A DNA stretch of 64,000 nt, taken from positions 124,001 to 188,000 of the forward strand of contig NZ_LR134201.1 in NCBI RefSeq assembly GCF_900635955.1, written 5' to 3'. Below are positions 34,895 through 42,891 of the stretch, in pieces (the first letter of the stretch is position 1; each line of letters opens with the position of its first letter). The stretch comes from Cedecea lapagei (lineage in GTDB: Bacteria > Pseudomonadota > Gammaproteobacteria > Enterobacterales > Enterobacteriaceae). Below the pieces are notes generated by a model that saw nothing but the letters and a program-made list of their open reading frames with translations, was not told where the DNA came from and ran no database searches. The position numbers were made by a program, and so were the translations under genes.

Positions 34895-36973
34895 ATGGAA
34901 CGTAAAAGCCTTGATAGTGCCGCGCTTGCGGCAGGCATCAGCCCGCATTACATCAACGCGCACGGAAAGCCGCAGAGCATTTCCGGAGAGACAAAAAAGC
35001 GCCTGCTGGAGGCCATGCATAAGGAGTCAGCAACAAAACGGGCGAAATCTCCGGTGCCAGAGGTTCAGGTTTACACTTACGGGCAGCGTATGCAGCTGCC
35101 GGTTGAGGGCGAGGGAGAATATGCCTGGCAGCTGACAACCGAGGACGGCACTCTGCATCAGGGGATAATCAGCGGTGGAAAAAAACTGTCGCTGCCCATT
35201 AAGCTGCCCGAGGGTTACCACGACCTCGTTGTCAGCCATCACGAGCAGCGCTGGACGAGCCGGATTATCATCGCCCCGCAGCGCTGTTACGAACCGGCCG
35301 CCCTACTTGAGGGTGAAAAATTGTGGGGGGCCTGCGTGCAGCTTTATACGCTGCGCTCCGAGGCAAATTGGGGCATCGGCGACTTTGGTGATCTGAAGCA
35401 GATGCTGGCGGATGTGGCAAAGCGGGGCGGGTCGTTTATCGGTCTTAACCCCATCCATTCGCTTTATCCCGCGAACCCTGAAAGCGCCAGTCCATATAGC
35501 CCCTCGTCACGGCGCTGGCTGAATATCATCTACATCGATGTAAATGCGGTAGAGGATTTTGAGCGCAGCAAAGCGGCACAGGCGTGGTGGAAGAAACGTT
35601 CCGTGCAGCAACAGCTCAAGGCAGCGAGAGACGCAGAGTGGGTGGATTATTCCGCCGTCACGGCCCTTAAAATCGCGGCGCTGCGCCTGGCGTGGCAGCA
35701 GTTCTCGCAGCGCAGGCCCGAAGATGAGCAGGTGGCCGAGTTCAACCGGTTTGTCATTGACGGCGGCGAAAGCCTGCACTACCAGGCGGCCTATGATGCT
35801 CTACACGCTCATCAGGTCAGCGAAGATCCGGGGCGCTGGGGCTGGCCTGTGTGGCCGGAGAACTATCGTGATGCCCACAGCCCGGAGGTTAAACGCTTCT
35901 GCGAGCAGCAGCGCGACGAGGTTAATTTCTGGCTTTGGCTGCAGTACCTCGCCTGGCATCAGTTTAAGGGCTGCTGGGAGGCCAGCCAGCAGGACGGCAT
36001 GCCGATTGGTCTCTATCGCGATCTCGCGGTGGGCGTGGCGGAAGGTGGGTCTGAGACCTGGTGCGACCGTGAGCTCTATTGCCTGAAAGCGTCGGTTGGC
36101 GCGCCGCCGGATATTCTTGGCCCGCTCGGGCAGAACTGGGGACTGCCGCCGATAGATCCTCACATTATGGTCGCCCGCGCCTACAAACCTTTTATCGAGC
36201 TGCTTCGCGCCAACATGACCCACTGCGGCGCGCTGCGTATCGATCACGTTATGTCGATGCTCCGCCTTTGGTGGATCCCCTACGGCGAAACGGCGGATAA
36301 AGGCGCTTACGTGCAGTATCCGGTCGACGCTTTGTTCTCTATTCTCGCCCTCGAGAGCCAGCGACACCGCTGTATGGTCATTGGTGAAGATCTGGGGACG
36401 GTCCCGGTGGAGATCGTCAGCAAGCTGCGTAATAGCGGCGTGTACTCATACAAAGTGCTCTACTTTGAGCAGGACGGCGAGAAGCAGTTTAAAGCCCCGG
36501 ACTCCTGGCCGAGGCAGTCGATGGCGGTTGCCACGACCCACGATCTGCCAACGCTTCGTGGCTACTGGAATAGCGGGGATTTAGCGCTCGGTAAAACGCT
36601 TGGTCTCTATCCGGACGAAGAGGTGCTGGCGGGGCTTTATGAAGACCGCGAGAGATCTAAGCAAGGTCTGCTTGATGCTTTGCATCAGCATGGCTGCCTG
36701 CCGAAGCGGGTGGGGCATAAAGCGGCCTTAATGACGATGACCGACACGCTCAATCGTGGAATGCAGCGTTTTATCGCCGAAAGCAGCAGCGCGTTGCTGG
36801 GCTTACAGCCGGAGGACTGGCTGGACATGGCCGAGCCGGTGAATATTCCCGGGACTAGCGATCAGTATAAGAACTGGCGCCGCAAGCTGACCGCCCCGCT
36901 GGAAGCGATGTTTGCCGATGAGCGAGTGAACAGGCTGCTGAAGGATTTGGATAAGCGGCGCAAGAATATGTGA
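34895..36973 (+). CDS. malQ: 4-alpha-glucanotransferase MalQ (amylomaltase)
   Basis: A 692-residue GH77 enzyme that transfers glucan chains between maltodextrins, releasing glucose and building substrates for MalP. The nucleophile is Asp450 in LRIDHVMSM and the acid/base Glu498 in VIGEDLGT; the TTHDLPTLRGYW motif carries the third acidic residue. The N-terminal ~140 residues form the extension typical of enterobacterial MalQ. It follows malP by 9 bp after a GGGAG site. A palindromic repeat separates it from the convergent nfuA. Confidence 0.97.
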   Translation: MERKSLDSAALAAGISPHYINAHGKPQSISGETKKRLLEAMHKESATKRAKSPVPEVQVYTYGQRMQLPVEGEGEYAWQLTTEDGTLHQGIISGGKKLSLPIKLPEGYHDLVVSHHEQRWTSRIIIAPQRCYEPAALLEGEKLWGACVQLYTLRSEANWGIGDFGDLKQMLADVAKRGGSFIGLNPIHSLYPANPESASPYSPSSRRWLNIIYIDVNAVEDFERSKAAQAWWKKRSVQQQLKAARDAEWVDYSAVTALKIAALRLAWQQFSQRRPEDEQVAEFNRFVIDGGESLHYQAAYDALHAHQVSEDPGRWGWPVWPENYRDAHSPEVKRFCEQQRDEVNFWLWLQYLAWHQFKGCWEASQQDGMPIGLYRDLAVGVAEGGSETWCDRELYCLKASVGAPPDILGPLGQNWGLPPIDPHIMVARAYKPFIELLRANMTHCGALRIDHVMSMLRLWWIPYGETADKGAYVQYPVDALFSILALESQRHRCMVIGEDLGTVPVEIVSKLRNSGVYSYKVLYFEQDGEKQFKAPDSWPRQSMAVATTHDLPTLRGYWNSGDLALGKTLGLYPDEEVLAGLYEDRERSKQGLLDALHQHGCLPKRVGHKAALMTMTDTLNRGMQRFIAESSSALLGLQPEDWLDMAEPVNIPGTSDQYKNWRRKLTAPLEAMFADERVNRLLKDLDKRRKNM

Positions 36974-36979
36974 TTTGAT

Positions 36980-37006
36980 GCCCCTCTCCTTGGAAGGGAG
37001 AGGGGC
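36980..37006. repeat. Palindromic repeat copy 5 (malQ/nfuA 3' ends)
   Basis: GCCCCTCTCCTT and AAGGGAGAGGGGC form a near-perfect 12-bp stem around GG between convergent malQ and nfuA. With the following TTATAT it may act as a terminator for malPQ. Confidence 0.75.
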
Positions 37007-37014
37007 TTATATAA

Positions 37015-37590
37015 TTAGTAGTAAGAGTGCTCACCGCGCTGGTGTTCGGTCAGGTCACGAACGCCTTTCAGCTCAGGGAATTCAGCCAGAAGCTGCTTCT
37101 CGATCCCTTCTTTCAGCGTTACGTCGACCATAGAACAACCGTTACAGCCGCCACCAAACTGCAGGATGGCGTAGCCTTCATCGGTGATTTCCATCAGCGT
37201 GACGCGACCACCGTGACCGGCCAGCTGTGGGTTAACGGTCGCCTGCAGCATGTACTCAACGCGCTCCATCAGCGGCGCATCGTCAGACACTTTACGCATT
37301 TTAGCGTTAGGGGCTTTCAGCGTTAGCTGGGAACCCAACTGATCGGTAACGAAGTCAATTTCGGCGTCTTCGAGATAAGGCGCGCTCAGCTCATCGACAT
37401 AGGCCGTTAACTGCTCAAACGGCAGCGCCGTATCGGTCGCTTCAACCGCATCCGGCGGACAATAAGACACACCACACTCCGCATTTGGCGTGCCAGGATT
37501 GATTACGAATACGCGGATTTGCGTCCCTTCTTCCTGATTTGCCAGCAGCTTGGCAAAGTGGGATTGTGCAGCATCGGAAATACGGATCAT
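37015..37590 (-). CDS. nfuA: Fe/S biogenesis protein NfuA
   Basis: A 191-residue carrier that holds a [4Fe-4S] cluster and passes it to apoproteins, important under iron limitation and oxidative stress. The N-terminal half is a degenerate A-type scaffold domain. The C-terminal Nfu domain carries Cys149 and Cys152 in GGGCNGCSMVDVTL, the cluster ligands. Length matches E. coli (formerly gntY). In E. coli K-12 the gluconate transporter gene gntT lies between this gene and malQ; here it is absent. Confidence 0.97.
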   Translation of the reverse strand: MIRISDAAQSHFAKLLANQEEGTQIRVFVINPGTPNAECGVSYCPPDAVEATDTALPFEQLTAYVDELSAPYLEDAEIDFVTDQLGSQLTLKAPNAKMRKVSDDAPLMERVEYMLQATVNPQLAGHGGRVTLMEITDEGYAILQFGGGCNGCSMVDVTLKEGIEKQLLAEFPELKGVRDLTEHQRGEHSYY

Positions 37591-37648
37591 AACGATTGCT
37601 CAATAGTTGACTATTTTAGTCGGTTATAATACGCCCATCGTCGAGGGT

Positions 37649-38332
37649 CTACAAGGTTCGACACAGGCACCATACCTGGACAGTCGCCGCGCCCTGCCTT
37701 TTCAGCAATCGCGCTATCTCCGCAACAGTACTACCCGTCGTCACGACATCATCCACAATAGCCATATGGCGGCCGGCAACCGGGATTTCAACCCTAAAGA
37801 TGCCTTTCAAATTCCTCTTTCTCTCTTTGGCGGTCAGCGTGTGTTGTGCCGGAGATGAACGTATACGTTTGATTGCAAAAGGGGAATATTTTCGGCCCAG
37901 CCAGTGAGCCAGCGGAGTAGCAATAAGTGCGCTTTGGTTATAGCCGCGCCGCCACGCCCGGGTGTGATGCAGCGGTACGCTCACCAGGGTATCGGGCAGC
38001 TGAATGCGTCCCTCTCGCCTGGCGGCCAGGATGCGCAGCAGCAGCAGGCGGGCCAGGGCGGGCGCGAGTGACGGGGTGCCGGTAAATTTCAGGTGGTGGA
38101 TTAGCGTGCTGAGCGGCGGGAGGTAATCGCTGACGTAGGTTATTGTGTCCCACTCCGGCGTTCGCTGCAGGCACCGCCCGCAGGGTGAATGCCCCCTCAA
38201 AGCGGGTAAGCCGCACTGGGGGCAGCAGGCCTGCGGCTGAATAAGCGACGCGGTACAGCTGGAGCAAATCCCCCAGCCCGGGCAGGCAAGCGCTAACCGA
38301 CATAGCCAACAGCGGCCGGGGATTGTTAGCAT
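37649..38332 (-). CDS. gntX: DNA-utilisation protein GntX (ComF family phosphoribosyltransferase-like)
   Basis: A 227-residue ComF-type protein, in E. coli needed for use of DNA as a nutrient. The N-terminal part has paired cysteines (CWLCRLA, CSSC, CCPQCGLP, CGRC), likely a zinc ribbon. The C-terminal phosphoribosyltransferase-like domain has the VDDVVTTGSTVAEIARLL motif. The frame remains open upstream to 38545, across the bioH start on the other strand, but MLTIPGRCWLC from 38332 is the family N-terminus. It is divergent from bioH with a 38-bp gap. The hofMNOPQ competence genes in this window act in the same process in E. coli. Confidence 0.94.
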   Translation of the reverse strand: MLTIPGRCWLCRLALACPGWGICSSCTASLIQPQACCPQCGLPALRGHSPCGRCLQRTPEWDTITYVSDYLPPLSTLIHHLKFTGTPSLAPALARLLLLRILAARREGRIQLPDTLVSVPLHHTRAWRRGYNQSALIATPLAHWLGRKYSPFAIKRIRSSPAQHTLTAKERKRNLKGIFRVEIPVAGRHMAIVDDVVTTGSTVAEIARLLKRQGAATVQVWCLCRTL

Positions 38333-38370
38333 AGTCTTCTCCTTGCTGATGAAAATGGGAACGGTAACTG

Positions 38371-39147
38371 ATGAGCGAGCTGTGGTGGCAAACAAAAGGT
38401 GAAGGGAAAAACGATCTTGTGCTGCTGCACGGATGGGGACTGAACGCGGAGGTCTGGCATAACATAGAAACAGAACTCGGCTCGCATTTTCGGCTGCACC
38501 TGGTCGACCTGCCGGGGTATGGTCGGAGCAAAGGTTTTGGTTCACTCACGCTGGAGAAAATGGCCGACATTGTGCTGGCTAAAGCTCCGGAGCGCGCCAT
38601 CTGGCTTGGCTGGAGTCTGGGAGGGCTGGTGGCAAGCCAGATAGCGCTCGTCAGTCCTGAGCGAGTAAATGCGCTGGTGACGGTGGCCTCTTCTCCGTGT
38701 TTTACCGCTGCAGAGGGCTGGCCAGGCATTAAACCCGAGGTGTTGGCCGGCTTCCAGCAGCAGTTAAGCGAAGATTTCCAGCGTACCGTTGAGCGTTTTT
38801 TGGCGCTGCAAACGTTGGGAACGGAGACTGCCCGTCAGGATGCTCGTCTGTTGAAGACCGTAGTTCTGGCGCAGCCGATGCCGGAGGTCGCCGTCCTTAA
38901 TGGGGGACTCGAGATCCTCAAAACCGCCGATCTGCGAGCGGATTTAGCCGACTCAGCCGTGCCCCATCTACGCCTCTATGGCCGACTGGATGGCCTGGTG
39001 CCACGCAAAGTGGTTCCTCTTCTGGATGCCCTGTGGCCGCATTCCCAATCACTTATTTTCGATAAAGCCGCACACGCGCCGTTTATCTCGCATCCGGCGG
39101 AGTTTTGCCAGGCGGTACTGGAGTGGGAGCAGCGCTTAAAAGAGTAA
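38371..39147 (+). CDS. bioH: Pimeloyl-[acyl-carrier protein] methyl ester esterase BioH
   Basis: A 258-residue alpha/beta hydrolase that removes the methyl ester from pimeloyl-ACP, ending the fatty-acid-type stage of biotin synthesis. The nucleophile is Ser82 in the elbow GWSLGG. The oxyanion loop is HGWGLNAEVW (20-29), the acid Asp is in GRLDGLVP, and the catalytic His in KAAHAPFISHP. It is two residues longer than the E. coli enzyme. It stands alone, divergent from gntX. Confidence 0.96.
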   Translation: MSELWWQTKGEGKNDLVLLHGWGLNAEVWHNIETELGSHFRLHLVDLPGYGRSKGFGSLTLEKMADIVLAKAPERAIWLGWSLGGLVASQIALVSPERVNALVTVASSPCFTAAEGWPGIKPEVLAGFQQQLSEDFQRTVERFLALQTLGTETARQDARLLKTVVLAQPMPEVAVLNGGLEILKTADLRADLADSAVPHLRLYGRLDGLVPRKVVPLLDALWPHSQSLIFDKAAHAPFISHPAEFCQAVLEWEQRLKE

Positions 39148-39280
39148 GTGGTTCATCTGTGGCGAAAAAAATATTTTGTGCCAATACTCAATTATTCACC
39201 CTGCGAAGGGTGAATAAATAAACCGTTGCGGGATGAATCCCGGTTATTAAAAAAGCAGATACCTACGGAGAGTACTGGCG

Positions 39281-39559
39281 ATGAAATTGATAACAGGTGT
39301 GATTACTGGGTTGTTGGTTGGTGCTGTTTCCTTTGGTGCGTTTGCGGCTAAAGAAATTCAAAAAGATAAAGTTGCAGAGTTGAAGCTAACGAAGATCGGC
39401 ACGATCGTCACGGATAACACTTCTGCACCAATGGATGCGAAGCGCGATCTGATTAAGAAAGCCGATAAGCTGGGGGGTGACTACTACGTGGTCACCAGCG
39501 CCGAAAAATATACTAAAAACGTTCGTGCTACCGCGGATGTCTACAAGGTAGCGAAATAA
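39281..39559 (+). CDS. YhcN-family (DUF1471) small periplasmic protein
   Basis: A 92-residue exported protein: signal peptide MKLITGVITGLLVGAVSFGAFA, then one compact domain of the YdgH/BhsA/McbA/YhcN type. The blocks IGTIVTDNTSAPMDAKRDLIKKADKLGGDYYVV and RATADVYK match the family pattern IGTVSV...SPMDM...KAEEKGA and HATAELYK. Family members are linked to stress responses, acid and biofilm in E. coli, but this paralogue has no assigned role. It sits where E. coli K-12 carries yhgA. A good GGAGA site precedes the ATG and a strong terminator follows. Confidence 0.85.
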   Translation: MKLITGVITGLLVGAVSFGAFAAKEIQKDKVAELKLTKIGTIVTDNTSAPMDAKRDLIKKADKLGGDYYVVTSAEKYTKNVRATADVYKVAK

Positions 39560-39578
39560 CTCACGTTACATAAAGCAA

Positions 39579-39602
39579 GGCGGGGATAACCCGCCTTTTT
39601 TT
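39579..39602 (+). terminator. Rho-independent terminator after the YhcN-family gene
   Basis: GGCGGG and CCCGCC around GATAA, followed by seven T. The T-run abuts the stop codon of the convergent feoC. Confidence 0.88.
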
Positions 39603-39837
39603 ATCGTAGCGCCCAGAGCTCCCGCACACACTGTTTCCCTTCCGGGCAGCTTTTGCAGCTCCCCGTCAGGCAGCTGCTCGGGTCTTCACTGACGCGTATC
39701 GCTTTGCCCATCGCCTCCAGGCGTTCGAGCATCGCGGCGACCAGCGGCAGAGGCGTAGCAAGCTGCTGGCTTATCTGCTTCGCTTCGAGGCGGCCCTGAA
39801 GCGCCAGGGCGTTACGGATATCAATCAGGCTTGCCAC
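39601..39837 (-). CDS. feoC: Ferrous iron transport protein FeoC
   Basis: A 78-residue winged-helix protein of the Feo system with a cysteine cluster (CLTGSCKSCPEGKQC, residues ~57-71) that can bind an Fe-S cluster; in related bacteria it protects FeoB from proteolysis. The start is GTG at 39837, after a near-perfect AAGGAGG site, giving exactly the family N-terminus (M)ASLIDIRNALALQGR. A longer frame from 39951 would run into feoB and is not credible. It is the last gene of feoABC, 10 bp after feoB. Confidence 0.92.
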   Translation of the reverse strand: MASLIDIRNALALQGRLEAKQISQQLATPLPLVAAMLERLEAMGKAIRVSEDPSSCLTGSCKSCPEGKQCVRELWALR

Positions 39838-39847
39838 AGGCGCCTCC

Positions 39848-42166
39848 TTAGTGACAGTCGCCGGTGCTGCTCTGGCAGCAGGACGACGGCGTTTTTCTGG
39901 TCGCCAGCAGTGAGACGTCCACGCGGCTACGGGCGCGGCGAAGCCCGCCAAGCAGCAGCACGTTAAACAGCACGACCGCCAAAATAGAGACCAGGCTGAA
40001 CTGCGGATGTTCGCTGAAGGTCACGCTCTGGTAGTAGAGCGTTGAGAGCGAATAAGCGATATTCAGTCCCCAAAGCACGGAAAACGTCATCCAGCCCCGG
40101 CTGGATTCGCGGGCAATGGCACCCATCACCGAGATGCACGGAATATAGAGTAGGACGAAAATCAGATAGCTGTAGGCGGCGGCTTCGCTGCCAAACTTGC
40201 TGCTCATGACGCCCATTGGCCCGGAGGACATTTCGCCGTCGCCCTTGCTCGCTTCGATTGGGTTCGCCAGCACGCTCAGGCTAAAGGTGTTTTTCAGCCC
40301 CTGCCAGGTTTCATCGGCGGCGGCACCCAGCTCATCAAGTAGATTAAAGCTTGCGGCATCGAACTCTTCGTTATGAATATCTTCGGCGGTATAAAGGGTA
40401 TTCAGCGTACCGACTACCACCTCTTTTGCCATCGCGCCGGTAAACAGCCCAACGGTGGCCTGCCAGTTGTCGTCGTGGACGCCAATCGGCTTCAGCAGCG
40501 GCGTTAACACGCGGCTGACGGAGGCAAGCGCGGAGTCATTGATGTTATCTACTGGCTTGCCGCTAAAGGAGAAGCTGTTCAGCGCGCCGATGAAAATACT
40601 CACAATCACGATGACTTTACCGGCGCGCAGGACGAAGCCTTTCAGGCGCTGCCAGGTCTGCAAAAGCAGGCTTTTAAGATGGGGAACATGGTAAACCGGT
40701 AGCTCCATCACGAACGGTGAGGCTTCGCCGCGCATAATGGTGTGCTTCAGCATCAGGCCGGTAAGGATGGCCATCACGATGCCGAGGATATAGAGCGAGA
40801 AGACCACCAGCGCACCCTGCTGACCAAAGAAGGCGGCGGCAAACACCGCGAAAATCGCCAGCCGTGCACCGCAGGACATAAACGGCGCCATCATGATGGT
40901 CATCAGTCTTTCTCGCGGCGCATCAAGGGTGCGGGCGCCCATGACCGAGGGTACGTTGCAGCCGAAGCCGACGATCAGCGGTACAAAAGATTTACCCGGC
41001 AGACCAAGAGCCTGCATCAGGCGGTCCATTACGAAAGCGGCGCGGGCCATGTAGCCGGAGTCCTCGAGGAACGACAGGAACAGATACATCATGCCGATTT
41101 GTGGGACCAGCGGCAGCACGGTGTTGATCCCGCCGCCGATGCCCTGGGCCAGGAAAATAGTCAGCCATTCCGGGAAGTGGAGCGTATAGCCAAGCCACTG
41201 AATGCCGTGAATAAATATCGCCACCGAGCCTGCATCAAAAATAGGCTGCAGCGCGCCGCCGATGTTAATCGCCAGCAGGAACATCAGGTACATCACCAGC
41301 ATAAAGATCGGCAGGCCGAGGTAGCGGTTGAGGATGATTTTATCCATTGCCACCGTCAGGCGGTTTGGTTCGGCGGTCATGCTGTTGCTAACCGCGTCGC
41401 ACACGGCAGCGATGCTTTGATAGCGTGCATCGGCAATCAGCAGGGCAGGATCGTCAATAGCCTCTGCGAGGCGAGCGTGCGCGGCCTCAAGCTTCTCTGT
41501 GGCGTTGCCCGCATAAGCCAGGCTGTAGATATCCCCTTCCAGCATCTGCAGCGCCAGCCAACGGCGCTGCCCTGCCGGCATCGCCTGAGGCATATCAGCG
41601 GCCAAATTTTCCGCTTCCTGCAGCAGAATCTGAGGATAGTGGACCAGCTCGTTTTTCTGGTTGGGCTGTTTGCGGTCGATGGCGAGTTTCAGGCTGTCAA
41701 TACCGCGTCCTCGGGTAGAGACCAGCGGCACGACCGGGCAACCGAGGCGGGCGGCAAGCGCGTCGATGTCGATGCGGATCGCCTGTTTCTCGGCGATATC
41801 CAGCATATTCAAAGCGACCACGCATGGGATGCCCAGCTCCAGCAGCTGCAGCGTCAGGTAGAGATTGCGCTCAAGGTTTGAAGCATCAACCACGTTGATG
41901 AGCAGATCCGCATCGCCGCTAAGGATGTAATGACAGGCGATTTGCTCATCTAGCGAGGTCTGCGACGAAATGGTGGTGAGCGAGTAGGTACCGGGCAAAT
42001 CAACCAACGTGACCTGGTGCTCAAGCGTGGAAAACTGACCTTCTTTGCGTTCTACGGTGACGCCAGCCCAGTTCCCCACGCGCTGGCGGGCGCCCGTCAG
42101 CTGATTAAATAACGTGGTTTTACCCGAGTTAGGGTTGCCGATTAAACCTATGGTTAAGTTTTTCAT
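39848..42166 (-). CDS. feoB: Ferrous iron transporter FeoB
   Basis: A 772-residue inner-membrane Fe2+ transporter with an N-terminal GTPase domain. G1 is GNPNSGKT (residues 10-17), G3 VDLPGTYS, and G4 NMLD; the latter, as typical for FeoB, resembles small GTPases. The C-terminal two-thirds has about ten membrane helices with the Gate motifs, including VGFGCNVPSVMGAR and MSCGARLAIF. The C-terminus ends in a cysteine-rich tail (SSCCQSSTGDCH). The frame begins ten codons upstream, but MKNLTIGLIGNPNSG at 42166 fits the family. It follows feoA by 53 bp. Confidence 0.97.
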   Translation of the reverse strand: MKNLTIGLIGNPNSGKTTLFNQLTGARQRVGNWAGVTVERKEGQFSTLEHQVTLVDLPGTYSLTTISSQTSLDEQIACHYILSGDADLLINVVDASNLERNLYLTLQLLELGIPCVVALNMLDIAEKQAIRIDIDALAARLGCPVVPLVSTRGRGIDSLKLAIDRKQPNQKNELVHYPQILLQEAENLAADMPQAMPAGQRRWLALQMLEGDIYSLAYAGNATEKLEAAHARLAEAIDDPALLIADARYQSIAAVCDAVSNSMTAEPNRLTVAMDKIILNRYLGLPIFMLVMYLMFLLAINIGGALQPIFDAGSVAIFIHGIQWLGYTLHFPEWLTIFLAQGIGGGINTVLPLVPQIGMMYLFLSFLEDSGYMARAAFVMDRLMQALGLPGKSFVPLIVGFGCNVPSVMGARTLDAPRERLMTIMMAPFMSCGARLAIFAVFAAAFFGQQGALVVFSLYILGIVMAILTGLMLKHTIMRGEASPFVMELPVYHVPHLKSLLLQTWQRLKGFVLRAGKVIVIVSIFIGALNSFSFSGKPVDNINDSALASVSRVLTPLLKPIGVHDDNWQATVGLFTGAMAKEVVVGTLNTLYTAEDIHNEEFDAASFNLLDELGAAADETWQGLKNTFSLSVLANPIEASKGDGEMSSGPMGVMSSKFGSEAAAYSYLIFVLLYIPCISVMGAIARESSRGWMTFSVLWGLNIAYSLSTLYYQSVTFSEHPQFSLVSILAVVLFNVLLLGGLRRARSRVDVSLLATRKTPSSCCQSSTGDCH

Positions 42167-42219
42167 TTTTGTTCGTAGACTTCGTTGAGTTTGCAAAAAG
42201 CGCGTACGCTCGCCCGCCG

Positions 42220-42444
42220 TTAAACAACAGCTTCGATATTCACCAGCGCGAGATCTTTTTTGCGCAGCACCAGGCTTACGCGGCGAGTTTCTATATGGAT
42301 AGGATCGCCGAGGGGCGCCACGCGAACTACGTTGAATGAAGAGCCTGGCAACATGCCGAGAGACAATAATTTCTGGCGGTAAGCCGGGCTGATTTCACTG
42401 GCGAAGCCGGTAATTTTCCACGCGCTATTCGGTATGAATTGCAT
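42220..42444 (-). CDS. feoA: Ferrous iron transport accessory protein FeoA
   Basis: A 74-residue SH3-like cytoplasmic protein required for FeoB-mediated iron uptake. The sequence SPAYRQKLLSLGMLPGSSFNVVRVAPLGDPIH is nearly identical to E. coli FeoA; the C-terminus lacks its final cysteine. It is the first gene of feoABC. The 447-bp region upstream carries a Fur box and a perfect FNR box, so expression should rise when iron is scarce and oxygen absent. Confidence 0.96.
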   Translation of the reverse strand: MQFIPNSAWKITGFASEISPAYRQKLLSLGMLPGSSFNVVRVAPLGDPIHIETRRVSLVLRKKDLALVNIEAVV

Positions 42445-42563
42445 AGGACCTACTTAGAGCTTGGCTCTGCATTGGCGCTGACTGAACGATCGTTTTAACC
42501 ACCAGTCACGCGAACATTAAAAGCGAATTAAGCTAGAGAAAGAGAAGAGATATCGTTCAACAC

Positions 42564-42582
42564 AATGATAATGAGAATGGTT
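42564..42582 (-). promoter_or_regulatory. Fur box upstream of feoA
   Basis: AATGATAATGAGAATGGTT consists of three imperfect Fur hexamers (GATAAT-GAGAAT-GGTTAC) about 120 bp before feoA. Fur control of feo is established in E. coli. Confidence 0.78.
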
Positions 42583-42802
42583 ACCGTCGACAATATTTAT
42601 TTTTCTTCTCAAATTTAACCTAAATAGGGAACTCCGCCGGGCAGGCAGAGAGGGAATAATCAACAGGTCAATAACGAGATTTATTAACTGATTGAATACA
42701 TTGGCAATGCATTAAATTCTCGCAGCCTTGAGTGTTATTTGGCTATTGCCGATGTTACAGAAGTGATAATTACTGGTTTCACGATGGGGTAAATATTGAA
42801 AA

Positions 42803-42816
42803 TTGATTTAAATCAA
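42803..42816. promoter_or_regulatory. FNR box upstream of feoA
   Basis: TTGATTTAAATCAA is a perfect 14-bp palindrome matching the FNR consensus TTGAT-N4-ATCAA. It lies about 360 bp upstream of feoA and close to the 3' end of yhgF, so it would act from a distance or from an upstream promoter in the leader. Anaerobic activation of feo by FNR is known in E. coli. The rest of 42445-42891 is AT-rich and shows no gene. Confidence 0.82.
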
Positions 42817-42860
42817 AATTAAGTTATTTTTTAGATTATAGCGGGGGAGCGGAAATAAAA

Positions 42861-42880
42861 TCTCTCCCCGAAGGGAGAGA
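42861..42880. repeat. Palindromic repeat copy 6 (yhgF 3' end)
   Basis: TCTCTCCC and GGGAGAGA around CGAA, 11 bp after the yhgF stop; a shorter member of the CCCTCTCCC family, placed as a terminator hairpin for yhgF. Confidence 0.6.
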
Positions 42881-42891
42881 TGAAGAAGGAA

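Noticed and set aside
33104..35020. 638-codon minus-strand frame opposite malP
   Set aside because: Frame mirror of a highly expressed, codon-biased gene; its composition is not protein-like and it has no known domain.
38333..38545. Upstream extension of gntX
   Set aside because: It would overlap the start of bioH on the other strand and precede the conserved zinc-ribbon N-terminus; the ATG at 38332 fits the family.
39838..39951. Upstream extension of feoC to an ATG inside feoB
   Set aside because: The GTG at 39837 has a near-ideal ribosome site and gives the known N-terminus.
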